This document shows positions 7,061 through 16,207 of a stretch of 64,000 bases of DNA, piece by piece. Source of the stretch: an uncultured bacterium (GTDB taxonomy: Bacteria; Bacillota; Clostridia; Lachnospirales; Lachnospiraceae); the NCBI GenBank assembly GCA_947073545.1, contig CAMTMP010000009.1, forward strand, positions 62,001 to 126,000. Direction: 5' to 3'. How positions within the stretch are numbered: position 1 is the stretch's first letter; the number at the start of each line of letters is the position of its first letter. A model generated the notes under the pieces. The model saw only the letters and a list, made by a program, of their open reading frames with translations, was not told the origin of the DNA and did no database searches. The position numbers were made by a program, and so were the translations under genes.

Positions 7061-8473
7061 ATGAAAAAGTTATTGGCATTACTCTTGATCGGAGCTATGA
7101 CACTTTCTACAGTGGCATGTGGCTCCAGCGCACCGGCTGCTGAGGAAGCAGAGCTGGAAGCCAAGGAGGAGGCTCCCGCAGCAGCGGAGGAGGAAGCTCC
7201 CGCAGCGGAGGAGGAAGCGCCTGCCGCAGAGGAGGAGGTTTCCGCAGGAGGCGATGCGGCTTCCGAGATCACTCTTTGGACTTACCCTATCGGGAAATGG
7301 GGCGATGAGGCTACGGTAAAGGGTCTTACCGACGCTTTCACGGCAAAGACAGGTATCGCTGTAAACGTAGAGTTTTTGGCTTATGCTGACGGCGATGACA
7401 AAGTAAACACGGCGATCACGGCAGGGCAGGCGCCTGACCTTATTATGGAAGGACCTGAGCGTCTGGTTGCAAACTGGGGAGCAAACGGATACATGGTTGA
7501 TCTGTCCGATATGCTGGATGATACCGATAAGTCGGAAATTCAGGCAGCGCCTCTGGCAGCATGTACTGCACCGGGCGGAGAAGTATATGAGTATCCCCTC
7601 GTTATGACAGCACACTGTATGGCAGTTAATATGAACGCTTTCAAGGAAGCGGGCGCTGATCAGTATTTGGATTTAGAGACGCATACATGGACAACCGAAA
7701 ACTTTATCAAGGCTGTTGAGGCTCTCTATGCACACTACAACGACACGGTAGCAGCGGTTTACTGCGCAGGACAGGGCGGAGACCAGGGAACCAGAGCGCT
7801 GGTTAACAACCTGTATGGCGGTTCCTACACGGATGCGGCACACACCGCTTATACATGGAATTCTCCTGAAAACGTGAAGGCGCTGGAGCAGTTAAAGAGC
7901 ATGGACGGTATTGCTTTTGACGCTTCTTTAGCCGGCGGCGATGAGATCGCTAAATTCTATCAGGGCATTTTAAAGATGGCATTCTGCTGGAATATCGCGC
8001 AGCAGTTAGACCCTAACGCAGCAGGAACAGGCGCAGGCCTTACCGTTACAGGTGAAGAGATCGAGTTCATGAGCTTCCCTTCTGAGACGGGTGAATCCAA
8101 ACTGCAGGGTGGTATTTGGGGCTTCGGTATTTTTGATAACGGTGATGCAGCACGTATTGAGGCATCCAAACAGTTCATCAAATATATGGCTGACTCCGAA
8201 GCGACTGTGGACGCAGTGAAGGCAGCGAACTACTTTGCGGTTCGTTCCGCGGCAGAGGGTACAGATTTAACTGCAATCTGGGCTGACAACGAGATCATGG
8301 ATGAATATCAGGTTCTTATGCCTCAGCTTGGCGACTACTATCAGGTTACACCCGGTTGGGCAGGACAGCGTACCGCATGGTGGACAATGCTTCAGAAGAT
8401 CGGCTCCGGCACGGATGTAACGGAAGCGCTTACACAATATGAAGGCGAAGCTAACGCAGCAATGGCTGAATAA
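7061..8473 (+). CDS. Extracellular sugar-binding lipoprotein of an ABC transporter (sialic acid candidate)
   Basis: 470 aa. The signal peptide ends in a lipobox with Cys20 (TLSTVAC), so the protein should be lipid-anchored outside the membrane. A low-complexity Glu/Ala linker with repeats of EEEAPAA covers about residues 25-62; the family 1 solute-binding fold follows (ITLWTYPIGKW, ending with WWTMLQKIGSG). It heads an arm with two permeases and nanA, so the cargo is probably sialic acid or a derivative, as in the streptococcal Sat system. GGAGAGG lies 4 nt from the ATG. The hairpin after the gene probably lowers expression of the permeases relative to this binding protein. Confidence 0.9.
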   Translation: MKKLLALLLIGAMTLSTVACGSSAPAAEEAELEAKEEAPAAAEEEAPAAEEEAPAAEEEVSAGGDAASEITLWTYPIGKWGDEATVKGLTDAFTAKTGIAVNVEFLAYADGDDKVNTAITAGQAPDLIMEGPERLVANWGANGYMVDLSDMLDDTDKSEIQAAPLAACTAPGGEVYEYPLVMTAHCMAVNMNAFKEAGADQYLDLETHTWTTENFIKAVEALYAHYNDTVAAVYCAGQGGDQGTRALVNNLYGGSYTDAAHTAYTWNSPENVKALEQLKSMDGIAFDASLAGGDEIAKFYQGILKMAFCWNIAQQLDPNAAGTGAGLTVTGEEIEFMSFPSETGESKLQGGIWGFGIFDNGDAARIEASKQFIKYMADSEATVDAVKAANYFAVRSAAEGTDLTAIWADNEIMDEYQVLMPQLGDYYQVTPGWAGQRTAWWTMLQKIGSGTDVTEALTQYEGEANAAMAE

Positions 8474-8511
8474 TCGAACGACACACTGTTCTGAAGAGAC
8501 GGTTTAGTCAG

Positions 8512-8550
8512 AGCGCCCCTTCCACCGGGAGTGGGAGGGGCGCTTTTATT
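8512..8550 (+). terminator. Internal terminator/attenuator between binding protein and permease
   Basis: AGCGCCCCTTCC (8512-8523) pairs with the GGGAGGGGCGCT segment (8533-8544), followed by TTTTATT. It sits 38 nt after the binding-protein stop and 35 nt before the first permease gene. Partial termination here would give more binding protein than permease, a common arrangement. Confidence 0.8.
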
Positions 8551-8584
8551 AAAAACAGGTAAATAATACAATCTTTCACAGACA

Positions 8585-9523
8585 ATGGGGGAAAGGGGGC
8601 GCATTTTCTTGAGTAGTCAGGTTACGCAAAAAAGAAGCCAGGCATTACAGCGCAGAGAAGATATAGCCGGTTATAGTTTTATGCTGCCCAGTCTGATTTT
8701 TTTTGCAGGCTTTGTTCTGATTCCGATGGTCATTTGTATTTGGCTCAGTCTGACGGATTCTAACATGCATACGCAAGGCGGCGGTAACTTTATAGGATTA
8801 AGGAATTTTAGCAATCTGTTTAAAGATGAGGTATTTCTGGATGCGTTATGGAATACCTTTGTCATTGTATTTGTGAGCGTACCTGCCGTAACGGCATTCT
8901 CTTTGTGGGTGGCTTCCGCTATCTACAAATTGAAAATGCCTGTTCTTTCGGCATTCAGATGTATTTTCTATCTGCCTGTGGTTACCGGTTCCGTAGCGGT
9001 AACGGTAGTCTGGAAATGGATGTTTGATAATTATACGGGTATTTTGAACTCTGTATTAAAGACGACCGGCGTCATCGACACCAATATTAACTGGCTGGGT
9101 GATGAGAAATATGCGCTTTGGTGTATTATACTGATTCTGTTTACCACATCGGTAGGCCAGCCGATCGTACTGTATGTGTCGGCGCTGGGCAACGTGGATG
9201 CATCCCTGGTGGAAGCGGCGCAGGTGGACGGGGCCACGGATCTGCAGGCTTTCTGGAGAATCAAATGGCCGCAGATTATGCCGACCACTTTGTACATACT
9301 GGTCATTACCACGATTAATTCTTTCCAGTGTTTCGCGCTGATTCAGTTGTTGACGCAGGGCGGTTCCGGAACACAGACGGTTATGTATTACATCTATTAT
9401 ACGGCCTTTAAGCTTACCGAGCAGAGCGGACATTTCGGTTATGCTAATGCAATGGGCGTTGTTTTGGCTATCTTCATAGGTATTTTGTCGGCTGTTCAGA
9501 TGCGGTTGGCAAAAGAGAAGTAG
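8585..9523 (+). CDS. ABC transporter permease, MalF/UgpA type
   Basis: 312 aa with six membrane segments; the first is SFMLPSLIFFAGFVLIPMVICIW. The cytoplasmic EAA loop that contacts the ATPase is seen as LVEAAQVDGATDLQAFWRIKWP. The start is uncertain: ATG 8585 lacks a good ribosome site, while TTG 8609 lies 8 nt after AAAGGGGG and gives a normal N-terminus 8 residues shorter. It forms the membrane channel with the next gene. Confidence 0.9.
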   Translation: MGERGRIFLSSQVTQKRSQALQRREDIAGYSFMLPSLIFFAGFVLIPMVICIWLSLTDSNMHTQGGGNFIGLRNFSNLFKDEVFLDALWNTFVIVFVSVPAVTAFSLWVASAIYKLKMPVLSAFRCIFYLPVVTGSVAVTVVWKWMFDNYTGILNSVLKTTGVIDTNINWLGDEKYALWCIILILFTTSVGQPIVLYVSALGNVDASLVEAAQVDGATDLQAFWRIKWPQIMPTTLYILVITTINSFQCFALIQLLTQGGSGTQTVMYYIYYTAFKLTEQSGHFGYANAMGVVLAIFIGILSAVQMRLAKEK

Positions 9524-9536
9524 AGGAGGAGAAGCG

Positions 9537-10466
9537 ATGGAAAATAAAACAGGAAACGGTAAAGTTTATAAAATTATTTCGCTGATCATACTGGTGGTTT
9601 TGGCGTTCCTTTTCTTATTCCCCCTCTATTGGATCATCACCGGTGCATTCAAGCCGCCGGCAGATATTTATGCACAGAAGCCTGTCTGGTGGCCCAGCGA
9701 ATGGGTAACGACGAACTTCAGTAATTTAATGAATAAGCGTACTGCGCCTATGTGGGAGATCCATATGCCTTTCAGTCGGTTTTTTAGCTCCGGCGGCGAG
9801 AGCATCACGCTCGCTACGGGACCTACCGTTCCGGCGGTGTTCAGATGGCTTTTGAATACGATTTTCATGGCGGTGGCGGCTATGTTTCTTACCTGCTTTA
9901 CCGCTACGATGGCAGGTTATGCACTGGCGAAGAAACGCTTCCGCGGACGCAGTATTTTATTCGGTCTGATCATATGCGCTATGGCGCTGCCCAAGCAGGT
10001 AGTATTGATTCCCCTGCTAAAGGAAATGTCCGCCATTGGTCTTTATAATACCATTTGGGCAATCATATTTCCGACGGTGGGATGGCCCTTCGGTGTGTTC
10101 CTGATGAAACAGTTTTCGGAAGGCATTCCCGGGGAGATTCTGGAAGCCGCACGTATTGACGGCGCGGGAGAATGGAATACTTTTGCGACGATTGTTTTTC
10201 CGATGGTAAAGCCGGGTGTGGGTGCATTGGCGATTTTCACCTTTATCAATTCATGGAATGATTACTTCATGCAGTTGGTTATGGTAAGCAGCAATGTAAA
10301 TTATACGATCTCTTTGGGTATTGCTACCTTACAGGCGGAAACCTCTATAGATGTGGGTATGCTGATGGCCGGTGCGGTTTTGGCATCCGTTCCGATTATC
10401 GTTGTATTCCTGATGTTCCAGAAATATTTTACGCAGGGTATTACGATGGGAGCGGTCAAGGGCTGA
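9537..10466 (+). CDS. ABC transporter permease, MalG/UgpE type
   Basis: 309 aa with six membrane segments. The EAA loop is EAARIDGAGEWNTFATIVFP. GAGGAGGAG is placed just before the ATG, and only 13 nt separate it from the first permease gene. It is the partner permease of the presumed sialic acid importer. No ATPase gene follows: the next gene is nanA. The transporter must borrow a shared ATPase (MsmK type) encoded elsewhere, as known for several Firmicutes sugar importers. Confidence 0.92.
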   Translation: MENKTGNGKVYKIISLIILVVLAFLFLFPLYWIITGAFKPPADIYAQKPVWWPSEWVTTNFSNLMNKRTAPMWEIHMPFSRFFSSGGESITLATGPTVPAVFRWLLNTIFMAVAAMFLTCFTATMAGYALAKKRFRGRSILFGLIICAMALPKQVVLIPLLKEMSAIGLYNTIWAIIFPTVGWPFGVFLMKQFSEGIPGEILEAARIDGAGEWNTFATIVFPMVKPGVGALAIFTFINSWNDYFMQLVMVSSNVNYTISLGIATLQAETSIDVGMLMAGAVLASVPIIVVFLMFQKYFTQGITMGAVKG

Positions 10467-10541
10467 TCGCGGCTGTCTGTGCTGCTGTTATGGAAACCCG
10501 CAGTAACCTTTGGCTTGGTATAGAGAAAGGATGATGTTAAA

Positions 10542-11447
10542 ATGGATACGAAAAAATTTCGGGGAATTTTCCCGGCGCTGTATGCATGTTATGATGAAGA
10601 CGGAAAGGTTTCATCCGACAGAACGAAAGCGCTTACGCAGTATTTGATGGATAAGGGAGTGCAGGGGCTTTATGTGGGCGGCTCTTCCGGAGAGTGTATC
10701 TATCTGAGCAAAGAGGACAGAAAGAAAACGCTGGAGGCTGTGATGGAGACTGCCGGAGGAAAGCTGGTGATCATCGCACATGTTGCATGCAATAACACCG
10801 AGGACAGCCAGGAATTGGCGGCTCATGCGGAGAGCCTCGGGGTAGATGCCATTGCATCCATACCGCCAATCTATTTCCGTTTGCCGGAACATGCCATTGC
10901 CGGATATTGGAACGCGATTTCCGCTGCGGCGCCGAATACGGATTTTATTATTTATAATATACCGCAGTTGGCAGGCACTTCTCTGACGATTAATCTGCTG
11001 CGGGAAATGAAAAAGAATCCACGAGTGATCGGTGTGAAAAATTCTTCTATGCCGGTACAGGATATCCAGCTTTTCAGAGACGAGGATGTTATCGTATTTA
11101 ACGGACCGGATGAGCAGCTGGTTTCCGGACTGGCTATGGGAGCTGTCGGAGGCATCGGCGGTACTTATGGCGCTATGCCGGAACTGTATCTGAAGATTTT
11201 TGAGCTTTTCTCACAGGGAAAGACAGAGGAAGCAAGAGAGATTCAGAATGCGGCGTGCAGAATTATCTATAAGATGTGTTCTACTCACGGCAATATGTAT
11301 GCTGCGATCAAAGAGATTATCCGCTTGCAGGGCGGACCTGATGTGGGCGGCGTGAAAGCGCCCTTGGCGGATCTGACGGAAGAAGACCGGGCGATCTGTA
11401 AAGAGATTGCAGATATGATTGCGGAAACAATTCAGAAATATTGTTAA
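10542..11447 (+). CDS. nanA: N-acetylneuraminate lyase
   Basis: 301 aa member of the DHDPS/NAL class I aldolases; it cleaves sialic acid to ManNAc and pyruvate in the cytoplasm. The carboxylate-binding GGSSGE (46-51), Tyr138 in YNIPQLAG and Schiff-base Lys166 in GVKNSS are all present, and GGIGGTYGAMPE is typical of lyases rather than dihydrodipicolinate synthases. The spacing of these motifs matches the family. It is downstream of the permeases and upstream of the RpiR gene. The product feeds the divergent ROK kinase and NanE. A terminator hairpin follows the stop closely. Confidence 0.93.
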   Translation: MDTKKFRGIFPALYACYDEDGKVSSDRTKALTQYLMDKGVQGLYVGGSSGECIYLSKEDRKKTLEAVMETAGGKLVIIAHVACNNTEDSQELAAHAESLGVDAIASIPPIYFRLPEHAIAGYWNAISAAAPNTDFIIYNIPQLAGTSLTINLLREMKKNPRVIGVKNSSMPVQDIQLFRDEDVIVFNGPDEQLVSGLAMGAVGGIGGTYGAMPELYLKIFELFSQGKTEEAREIQNAACRIIYKMCSTHGNMYAAIKEIIRLQGGPDVGGVKAPLADLTEEDRAICKEIADMIAETIQKYC

Positions 11448-11448
11448 A

Positions 11449-11478
11449 AAAATAGCATGGGCAACCATGCTATTTTTC
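11449..11478 (+). terminator. Terminator after nanA
   Basis: AAAATAGCATGG (11449-11460) and CCATGCTATTTT (11465-11476) form a perfect 12-bp stem with a GCAA tetraloop, with T residues at the 3' side. RpiR expression may depend on read-through. Confidence 0.85.
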
Positions 11479-11494
11479 CCAAAAGTAGGAAGGG

Positions 11495-12355
11495 ATGCTG
11501 ATTTTGAATACGACTAACTTGCTGCAGGATATTCAATTAAACTATAATCAGTTTACGAAAACAGAGAGAAAAATAGCTGATTTTGTAATTGGAAATTTGA
11601 ACAGAGTGTTGTTTATGTCTATTACGGATCTGGCGGAGGCAAGCGGTGTGGCCGACGCAAGCGTGTATCGGTTTTGCAGGAGCGTGGGTGCAAAAGGATA
11701 TCAGGATTTTAAGATGAAATTGTCTTTCAGTGCATCGGCGGATGAAATGGATGCGGCGGAAACGGAAAATTTCAAGATAGATTCCCTTGAATATACGTTG
11801 GATAAAATACTGCAGCATCATATCGGTGTGTTAAAGGAAACCCGAATGTTAATCAGGCAGGAGGCGGTCAGAAAAACACTGCAGATGATGGAAGAGGCGA
11901 AAAACATATATTTTTTTGGAATCGGAGATTCCCTGCTGACAGCAAAAGAAGCCAGAAATAAATTTTTGAGAATCTGTAATAAGGTAAATTCTATTGACGA
12001 TCCTCATATGCAGGCGATGACTGCTTCCATGGCGGGGGCTGACGATTTGATCTTTATCATTTCCTATTCGGGAGCGACGAAGGATAATGTATATGTAGCG
12101 GAGATCGCAAAAAGGGCGGGGGCGAAAGTGATAGGCATAACCCATTTTATCAAATCCCCTCTGACTGCCTATACGGATGTGCTTTTAGTCTGCGGGTCCA
12201 ATGAAGGCCCGCTGGACGGGGGCGCTATGGGAACAAAGCTGAGTCAGCTTTATGTGATTGACGTGCTGTTTCAGGAGTATTATTCACGCAATAAGCAGGT
12301 GTCCGTGGAAAATAATAAAAAAACATCAAGAGCCGTAGTAGATAAGCTCTATTGA
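11495..12355 (+). CDS. RpiR-family transcriptional regulator
   Basis: 286 aa. The N-terminal helix-turn-helix spans about residues 1-80 (FTKTERKIADFVIGN, then SITDLAEASGVADASVYRFCRSVGAKGYQDFK). The SIS sugar-phosphate-binding domain follows at about 110-260, with IYFFGIGDSLLTAKEA and the IISYSGATKDNV loop. RpiR proteins sense phosphosugars; in nan clusters the effector is often ManNAc-6-P or GlcNAc-6-P. The likely target is the shared promoter region upstream. ATG 11495 lies very close to its ribosome site; TTG 11504 in the same frame is better spaced (10 nt), so the start is uncertain by three codons. Confidence 0.9.
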   Translation: MLILNTTNLLQDIQLNYNQFTKTERKIADFVIGNLNRVLFMSITDLAEASGVADASVYRFCRSVGAKGYQDFKMKLSFSASADEMDAAETENFKIDSLEYTLDKILQHHIGVLKETRMLIRQEAVRKTLQMMEEAKNIYFFGIGDSLLTAKEARNKFLRICNKVNSIDDPHMQAMTASMAGADDLIFIISYSGATKDNVYVAEIAKRAGAKVIGITHFIKSPLTAYTDVLLVCGSNEGPLDGGAMGTKLSQLYVIDVLFQEYYSRNKQVSVENNKKTSRAVVDKLY

Positions 12356-12448
12356 GCGCTGCGGATGCCCTTTGACATTATCGGAGCCGCCTTTTGGTAT
12401 GCTGCGATAGGGGAAATAAGAAAAATCGAAAAAAAAGAGAAATTTCTC

Positions 12449-12477
12449 TTGCAATTCCTAAAAACTTCATATATACT
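12449..12477 (+). promoter_or_regulatory. Promoter of the S10 ribosomal operon
   Basis: -35 TTGCAA (12449-12454), 17-bp spacer, -10 TATACT (12472-12477). It lies about 95 nt after the RpiR gene and marks the junction between the sialic acid cluster and the ribosomal genes. Confidence 0.8.
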
Positions 12478-12722
12478 AGTTTGTGCTGTGGCATGATAGC
12501 TATGAAGCGTGAGGTTGCTGCCCGCGTGGCAGGTTTTCCGTGGAGCGAATGTCAAGTTAGGAAACTGACGACAAGTCACTGTACAGACAAAATGTCCGGT
12601 CAGCCGGAAACGACGTGTTTGTGATCAGGTGCGTAAACGCATAGGACACACACGGGAGAGTGTACAGTCACCGCTTGTCGTACTTATTTCATTAAAAGTG
12701 CGAAAAGGAGGCGACTTTTTTT
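12478..12722 (+). promoter_or_regulatory. Leader of the S10 operon with the ribosome site in a hairpin loop
   Basis: About 240 nt of untranslated leader with no convincing gene. At its end AAAAGT (12694-12699) can pair with ACTTTT (12714-12719), extended by CG/CG pairs. That places the AGGAGG ribosome site in the loop, 9 nt before the rpsJ ATG. L4-dependent control of S10 leaders is known in other bacteria; whether this leader acts that way cannot be told by eye. Confidence 0.5.
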
Positions 12723-13040
12723 ATGGCAAGTCAAGTAATGAGAATCACCCTGAAAGCCTATGACCATCAGTTGGTGGATGCATCGGCGAAGAAAATCATC
12801 GAAACAGTTAAGAAAAACGGATCTCAGGTGAGCGGCCCCGTGCCTCTTCCTACGAAAAAGGAAGTGATCACCATTCTGCGTGCGGTTCACAAGTATAAGG
12901 ACAGCAGAGAGCAGTTCGAGCAGAGGACCCACAAGAGACTCATTGATATCATCACCCCCACCCCCAAGACGGTGGATGCGCTCCAGAGATTGGAGATGCC
13001 CGCAGGTGTGTATATCGACATCAAGATGAAGAACAAATAA
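12723..13040 (+). CDS. rpsJ: 30S ribosomal protein S10
   Basis: 105 aa, full length. The sequence reads [19 protein letters not shown], then [39 protein letters not shown], the extended loop that enters the 30S head. It is the first gene of the operon. In bacteria S10 (NusE) also works with NusB in antitermination of rRNA transcription. A strong AGGAGG site precedes the ATG. Confidence 0.98.
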   Translation: MASQVMRITLKAYDHQLVDASAKKIIETVKKNGSQVSGPVPLPTKKEVITILRAVHKYKDSREQFEQRTHKRLIDIITPTPKTVDALQRLEMPAGVYIDIKMKNK

Positions 13041-13064
13041 AAACCCCTACTAGAAAGACCCGGA

Positions 13065-13158
13065 GTAAATCGCTTCGCAGATTAACTGCCGCAAATTCTC
13101 GTGGAATTAGCGGCTGAAGAACCGCAGGCGGTTCTTCCCGTTAGCGAAAACAATTTAC
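13065..13158 (+). repeat. Multi-hairpin intergenic element, S10-L3 spacer
   Basis: Outer stem GTAAAT (13065-13070) with ATTTAC (13153-13158), extended by TTCGC/GCGAA. Inside are two hairpins: GCCGCAAATTC (13088-13098) with GAATTAGCGGC (13104-13114), and GAAGAACCGC (13116-13125) with GCGGTTCTTC (13128-13137). The whole is a compact branched structure in a 162-nt spacer. Confidence 0.65.
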
Positions 13159-13202
13159 GGTTTTGAGGGTCCGCTGTAGAATGACAGGAGGTAAGAAAGA
13201 GA

Positions 13203-13889
13203 ATGAAAAAAGCAATCTTGGCAACAAAGGTCGGAATGACCCAGATCTTCAATGAAGACGGCACATTGACGCCGGTTACCGTGCTGCAGGCAGGTCCCTG
13301 TGCAGTAACGCAGATCAAGACCGTTGAGAATGACGGTTACAGCGCGGTGCAGGTAGGCTTTGTGGACAAGAAGGAAAAAATTGTCAATAAGGACAAGGGC
13401 GGCAAGAAGGAAGTGATCCATCGCCACGGTGTAAACAAGGCGCAGAAGGGCCACTTCGACAAGGCAGGCGTTTCCTGCAAGAGATTTATCAGAGAGTTTA
13501 AGCTTGAGAACGCGGACGAGTATACGCTCGGCAGCGAGATCAAGGCGGATATCTTTGAAGCTGGCGACAGAGTGGATGCGACGGCGATCTCCAAAGGTAA
13601 GGGATTTCAGGGCGCGATCAAGAGACATGGCCAGCACAGAGGACCTATGACACACGGTTCTAAATTCCATCGCCATCAGGGTTCTAACGGCGCGTGCTCC
13701 TCACCCAGCAAGGTGTTCAAGGGCAAGGGTATGCCGGGACACATGGGCTGCGTTAAGGTTACGGTACAGAACCTCACGGTAGTGAGAGTGGACGCGGACA
13801 AGAACCTCATTCTGGTAAAGGGCGCGGTGCCCGGCCCCAGAAAAGCCTTAGTAACCATCAAAGAGACGACTAAGGTTGATGCGAAATAG
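13203..13889 (+). CDS. rplC: 50S ribosomal protein L3
   Basis: 228 aa. The N-terminal [17 protein letters not shown] and the C-terminal half with [29 protein letters not shown], which reaches the peptidyl transferase region, are typical. AGGAGG precedes the ATG. It is somewhat longer than the E. coli protein because of a lysine-rich insert around residues 55-75. Confidence 0.98.
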   Translation: MKKAILATKVGMTQIFNEDGTLTPVTVLQAGPCAVTQIKTVENDGYSAVQVGFVDKKEKIVNKDKGGKKEVIHRHGVNKAQKGHFDKAGVSCKRFIREFKLENADEYTLGSEIKADIFEAGDRVDATAISKGKGFQGAIKRHGQHRGPMTHGSKFHRHQGSNGACSSPSKVFKGKGMPGHMGCVKVTVQNLTVVRVDADKNLILVKGAVPGPRKALVTIKETTKVDAK

Positions 13890-13923
13890 TGGCTAAGCCA
13901 CAGATGAAAGGAGGACCATTCAG

Positions 13924-14544
13924 ATGGCAAACGTATCTGTTTATAATATGGAAGGTAAAGAAGTCGGCAAGATGGACTTAAATGATGCAGTGTTTGGTGT
14001 CGAGATCAATGAGCACCTTGTACACATGGCTGTAGTCCAGAATCTTGCCAATAAGCGTCAGGGCACACAGAAAGCCAAGACCCGCTCGGAGGTTTCCGGC
14101 GGCGGCAGAAAGCCTTGGAGACAGAAGGGCACGGGTCATGCGAGACAGGGATCGACCAGATCGCCCCAGTGGAAAGGCGGCGGCGTTGTGTTTGCCCCCA
14201 CGCCCAGAGATTATTCCTTCAAGCTAAATAAGAAGGAGAAGAGGGCGGCGCTTAAGTCGGTTCTGACAAGCAGAGTGCAGGATAACAAACTGATCGTACT
14301 TGACGAGTTGAAGCTTGACGCGATCAAGACAAAAGAGTTTAAGAAGGTTATGGATAACTTAAAGGTTGGCAAGGCGATGGTAGTGATCGACGGACAGGAC
14401 GAAAACGTGATCCTTTCCGCAAGAAACCTTCCCACAGTCAACACGGCGGTAGTTGAGAATATCAATGTATATGACATCCTTAAGGGTGACACGCTGGTGC
14501 TCACCAAGGATGCCGTAGCTAAGATCGAGGAGGTGTTTGCATAA
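13924..14544 (+). CDS. rplD: 50S ribosomal protein L4
   Basis: 206 aa. The conserved extended loop is [20 protein letters not shown] and [24 protein letters not shown], which lines the exit tunnel. The C-terminal domain ends with [11 protein letters not shown]. Its stop overlaps the rplW start by one base (ATAATG), so the two are translationally coupled. In other bacteria L4 represses its own operon. Confidence 0.98.
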   Translation: MANVSVYNMEGKEVGKMDLNDAVFGVEINEHLVHMAVVQNLANKRQGTQKAKTRSEVSGGGRKPWRQKGTGHARQGSTRSPQWKGGGVVFAPTPRDYSFKLNKKEKRAALKSVLTSRVQDNKLIVLDELKLDAIKTKEFKKVMDNLKVGKAMVVIDGQDENVILSARNLPTVNTAVVENINVYDILKGDTLVLTKDAVAKIEEVFA

Positions 14545-14843
14545 TGGCAGCGATTCAATACTATGATGTGATCCTCAAGCCTGTGATTACCGAGAAGAGC
14601 ATGGCGGGCATGGGCGACAAGAAGTACACCTTCTTAGTTCATCCGGAAGCAAACAAGTCACAGATCAAAGAGGCTGTGGAGAAGATGTTCGAGGGTGCGA
14701 AGGTGGCTAAGGTCAACACCATGAATCAGGTGGGAAAGACCAAGAGACGCGGCATGGTTTACGGCAAGACCGCTAAGACTAAGAAAGCAATCGTGCAGCT
14801 TACTGAGGACAGCAAGGATATCGAGATTTTTGCGGGACTCTAA
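14544..14843 (+). CDS. rplW: 50S ribosomal protein L23
   Basis: 99 aa. The start [14 protein letters not shown] and the loop [19 protein letters not shown] are characteristic. L23 sits at the tunnel exit and docks trigger factor and SRP. Coupled to rplD by a one-base overlap. A 198-nt spacer with tandem hairpins follows, which is unusual at this point of the operon. Confidence 0.98.
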   Translation: MAAIQYYDVILKPVITEKSMAGMGDKKYTFLVHPEANKSQIKEAVEKMFEGAKVAKVNTMNQVGKTKRRGMVYGKTAKTKKAIVQLTEDSKDIEIFAGL

Positions 14844-15041
14844 CAAGACAAAGAGTTATTCTAAGGCGATAAAATACATCGACTAAGAACAACTACAGCT
14901 TTGTCTGAGAGAATCGCAAGCGATTCTCTGTAGGTCTGAATGTGAGAATCTTAAGCGATTCTTTGCAGATTCGAATAGGAGAATCTCAAACGGTTCTTTC
15001 AGGTTGCGAAATAAATATTGAAATAAAGGAGATAAGAGATC
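14844..15041 (+). repeat. L23-L2 spacer with three tandem 35-bp hairpin units
   Basis: After a hairpin-like segment with TTCTAAGGCGAT (14858 onward), three units of exactly 35 bp follow head to tail at 14909, 14944 and 14979. Each begins GAGAATC and carries an inverted partner (GCGATTCT, or GGTTCT in the third), so each can form a hairpin. Adjacent units match at roughly three quarters of positions by eye. The rplB ribosome site (AAGGAG) follows. Confidence 0.75.
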
Positions 15042-15884
15042 ATGGCAATCAAGACATATAACCCATATACACCGTCAAGACGTAACATGACCGGCTCTGA
15101 TTTCAGCGAAATCACGAAGAAGACTCCTGAGAAGGCGCTCTGCACTTCCTTAAAGAAGAATGCGGGCCGCAACAATCAGGGTAAGATTACGGTGAGACAT
15201 CACGGCGGCGGAAACAGAAGATTATACAGAAACATTGATTTCAAGAGAAACAAAGACGGCATCAGCGCTAAGGTAATCGGTATCGAGTATGATCCCAATA
15301 GAACGGCAAACATCGCGCTGATCTGCTACGAGGACGGTGAGAAGGCATACATCCTTGCACCGGAGGGACTCAAGGACGGCATGAAGGTTATGAACGGACC
15401 CGAGGCCGAGATCAGAGTGGGCAACTGCTTACCTCTGTCTGAGATCCCGGTAGGTACACTGGTACACAATATCGAGTTATACCCCGGCAAGGGCGGCCAG
15501 ATGGTTCGTTCCGCAGGCAACAGCGCACAGCTTATGGCTAAGGAAGGCAAGTATGCGACCTTAAGACTTCCCTCCGGTGAGATGAGAATGGTTCCGATGG
15601 TGTGCAGAGCTTCCATCGGCACGGTGGGCAACACAGACCACAACCTGATTAAGATCGGTAAGGCCGGACGTAAGCGCCACATGGGCATCCGTCCTACCGT
15701 CCGCGGTTCCGTTATGAACCCCAACGATCACCCGCACGGCGGCGGTGAGGGACGCGCTCCGATTGGACGCCCGGGCCCGTGTACACCTTGGGGTAAACCG
15801 GCACTCGGTCTTAAGACCCGTAAGAAAAAGAAAGCTTCCAATAAGCTGATTGTGAGAAGAAGAGACGGCAGAGCCATCAAGTAG
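15042..15884 (+). CDS. rplB: 50S ribosomal protein L2
   Basis: 280 aa. [20 protein letters not shown] at the start, [19 protein letters not shown], and the C-terminal [21 protein letters not shown] with the histidine near the peptidyl transferase centre. It bridges the subunits and 23S domain IV. Full length, no oddities. Confidence 0.99.
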   Translation: MAIKTYNPYTPSRRNMTGSDFSEITKKTPEKALCTSLKKNAGRNNQGKITVRHHGGGNRRLYRNIDFKRNKDGISAKVIGIEYDPNRTANIALICYEDGEKAYILAPEGLKDGMKVMNGPEAEIRVGNCLPLSEIPVGTLVHNIELYPGKGGQMVRSAGNSAQLMAKEGKYATLRLPSGEMRMVPMVCRASIGTVGNTDHNLIKIGKAGRKRHMGIRPTVRGSVMNPNDHPHGGGEGRAPIGRPGPCTPWGKPALGLKTRKKKKASNKLIVRRRDGRAIK

Positions 15885-15904
15885 ATTAGGAGGATAGATA
15901 GATC

Positions 15905-16186
15905 ATGGCAAGATCATTGAAAAAAGGACCGTTTGCGGATGCGAGCTTACTGAAAAAAGTAGATGCTATGAATGCGTCGGGACAGAAGCAGGTTATCAAG
16001 ACCTGGTCCCGCCGGTCTACGATTTTCCCTTCTTTCGTGGGACACACCTTTGCGGTGCATGACGGAAGAAAGCACGTACCGGTATATGTTACAGAGGATA
16101 TGGTTGGACACAAGCTCGGAGAGTTCGTGGCGACCAGAACTTACAGAGGACATGACAAGGACGAGAGAAAGTCCAAAGTTCGCTAA
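15905..16186 (+). CDS. rpsS: 30S ribosomal protein S19
   Basis: 93 aa. [20 protein letters not shown] and the conserved [19 protein letters not shown] are diagnostic. S19 lies in the 30S head with S13. It is 20 nt after rplB and 21 nt before rplV. Confidence 0.98.
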   Translation: MARSLKKGPFADASLLKKVDAMNASGQKQVIKTWSRRSTIFPSFVGHTFAVHDGRKHVPVYVTEDMVGHKLGEFVATRTYRGHDKDERKSKVR

Positions 16187-16207
16187 TTTGAAAGGAGGAT
16201 TCAATCT

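Noticed and set aside
14909..15013. Three regularly spaced repeats as a CRISPR remnant
   Set aside because: Units abut without spacers and are hairpins that differ from each other; there are no cas genes in the window.
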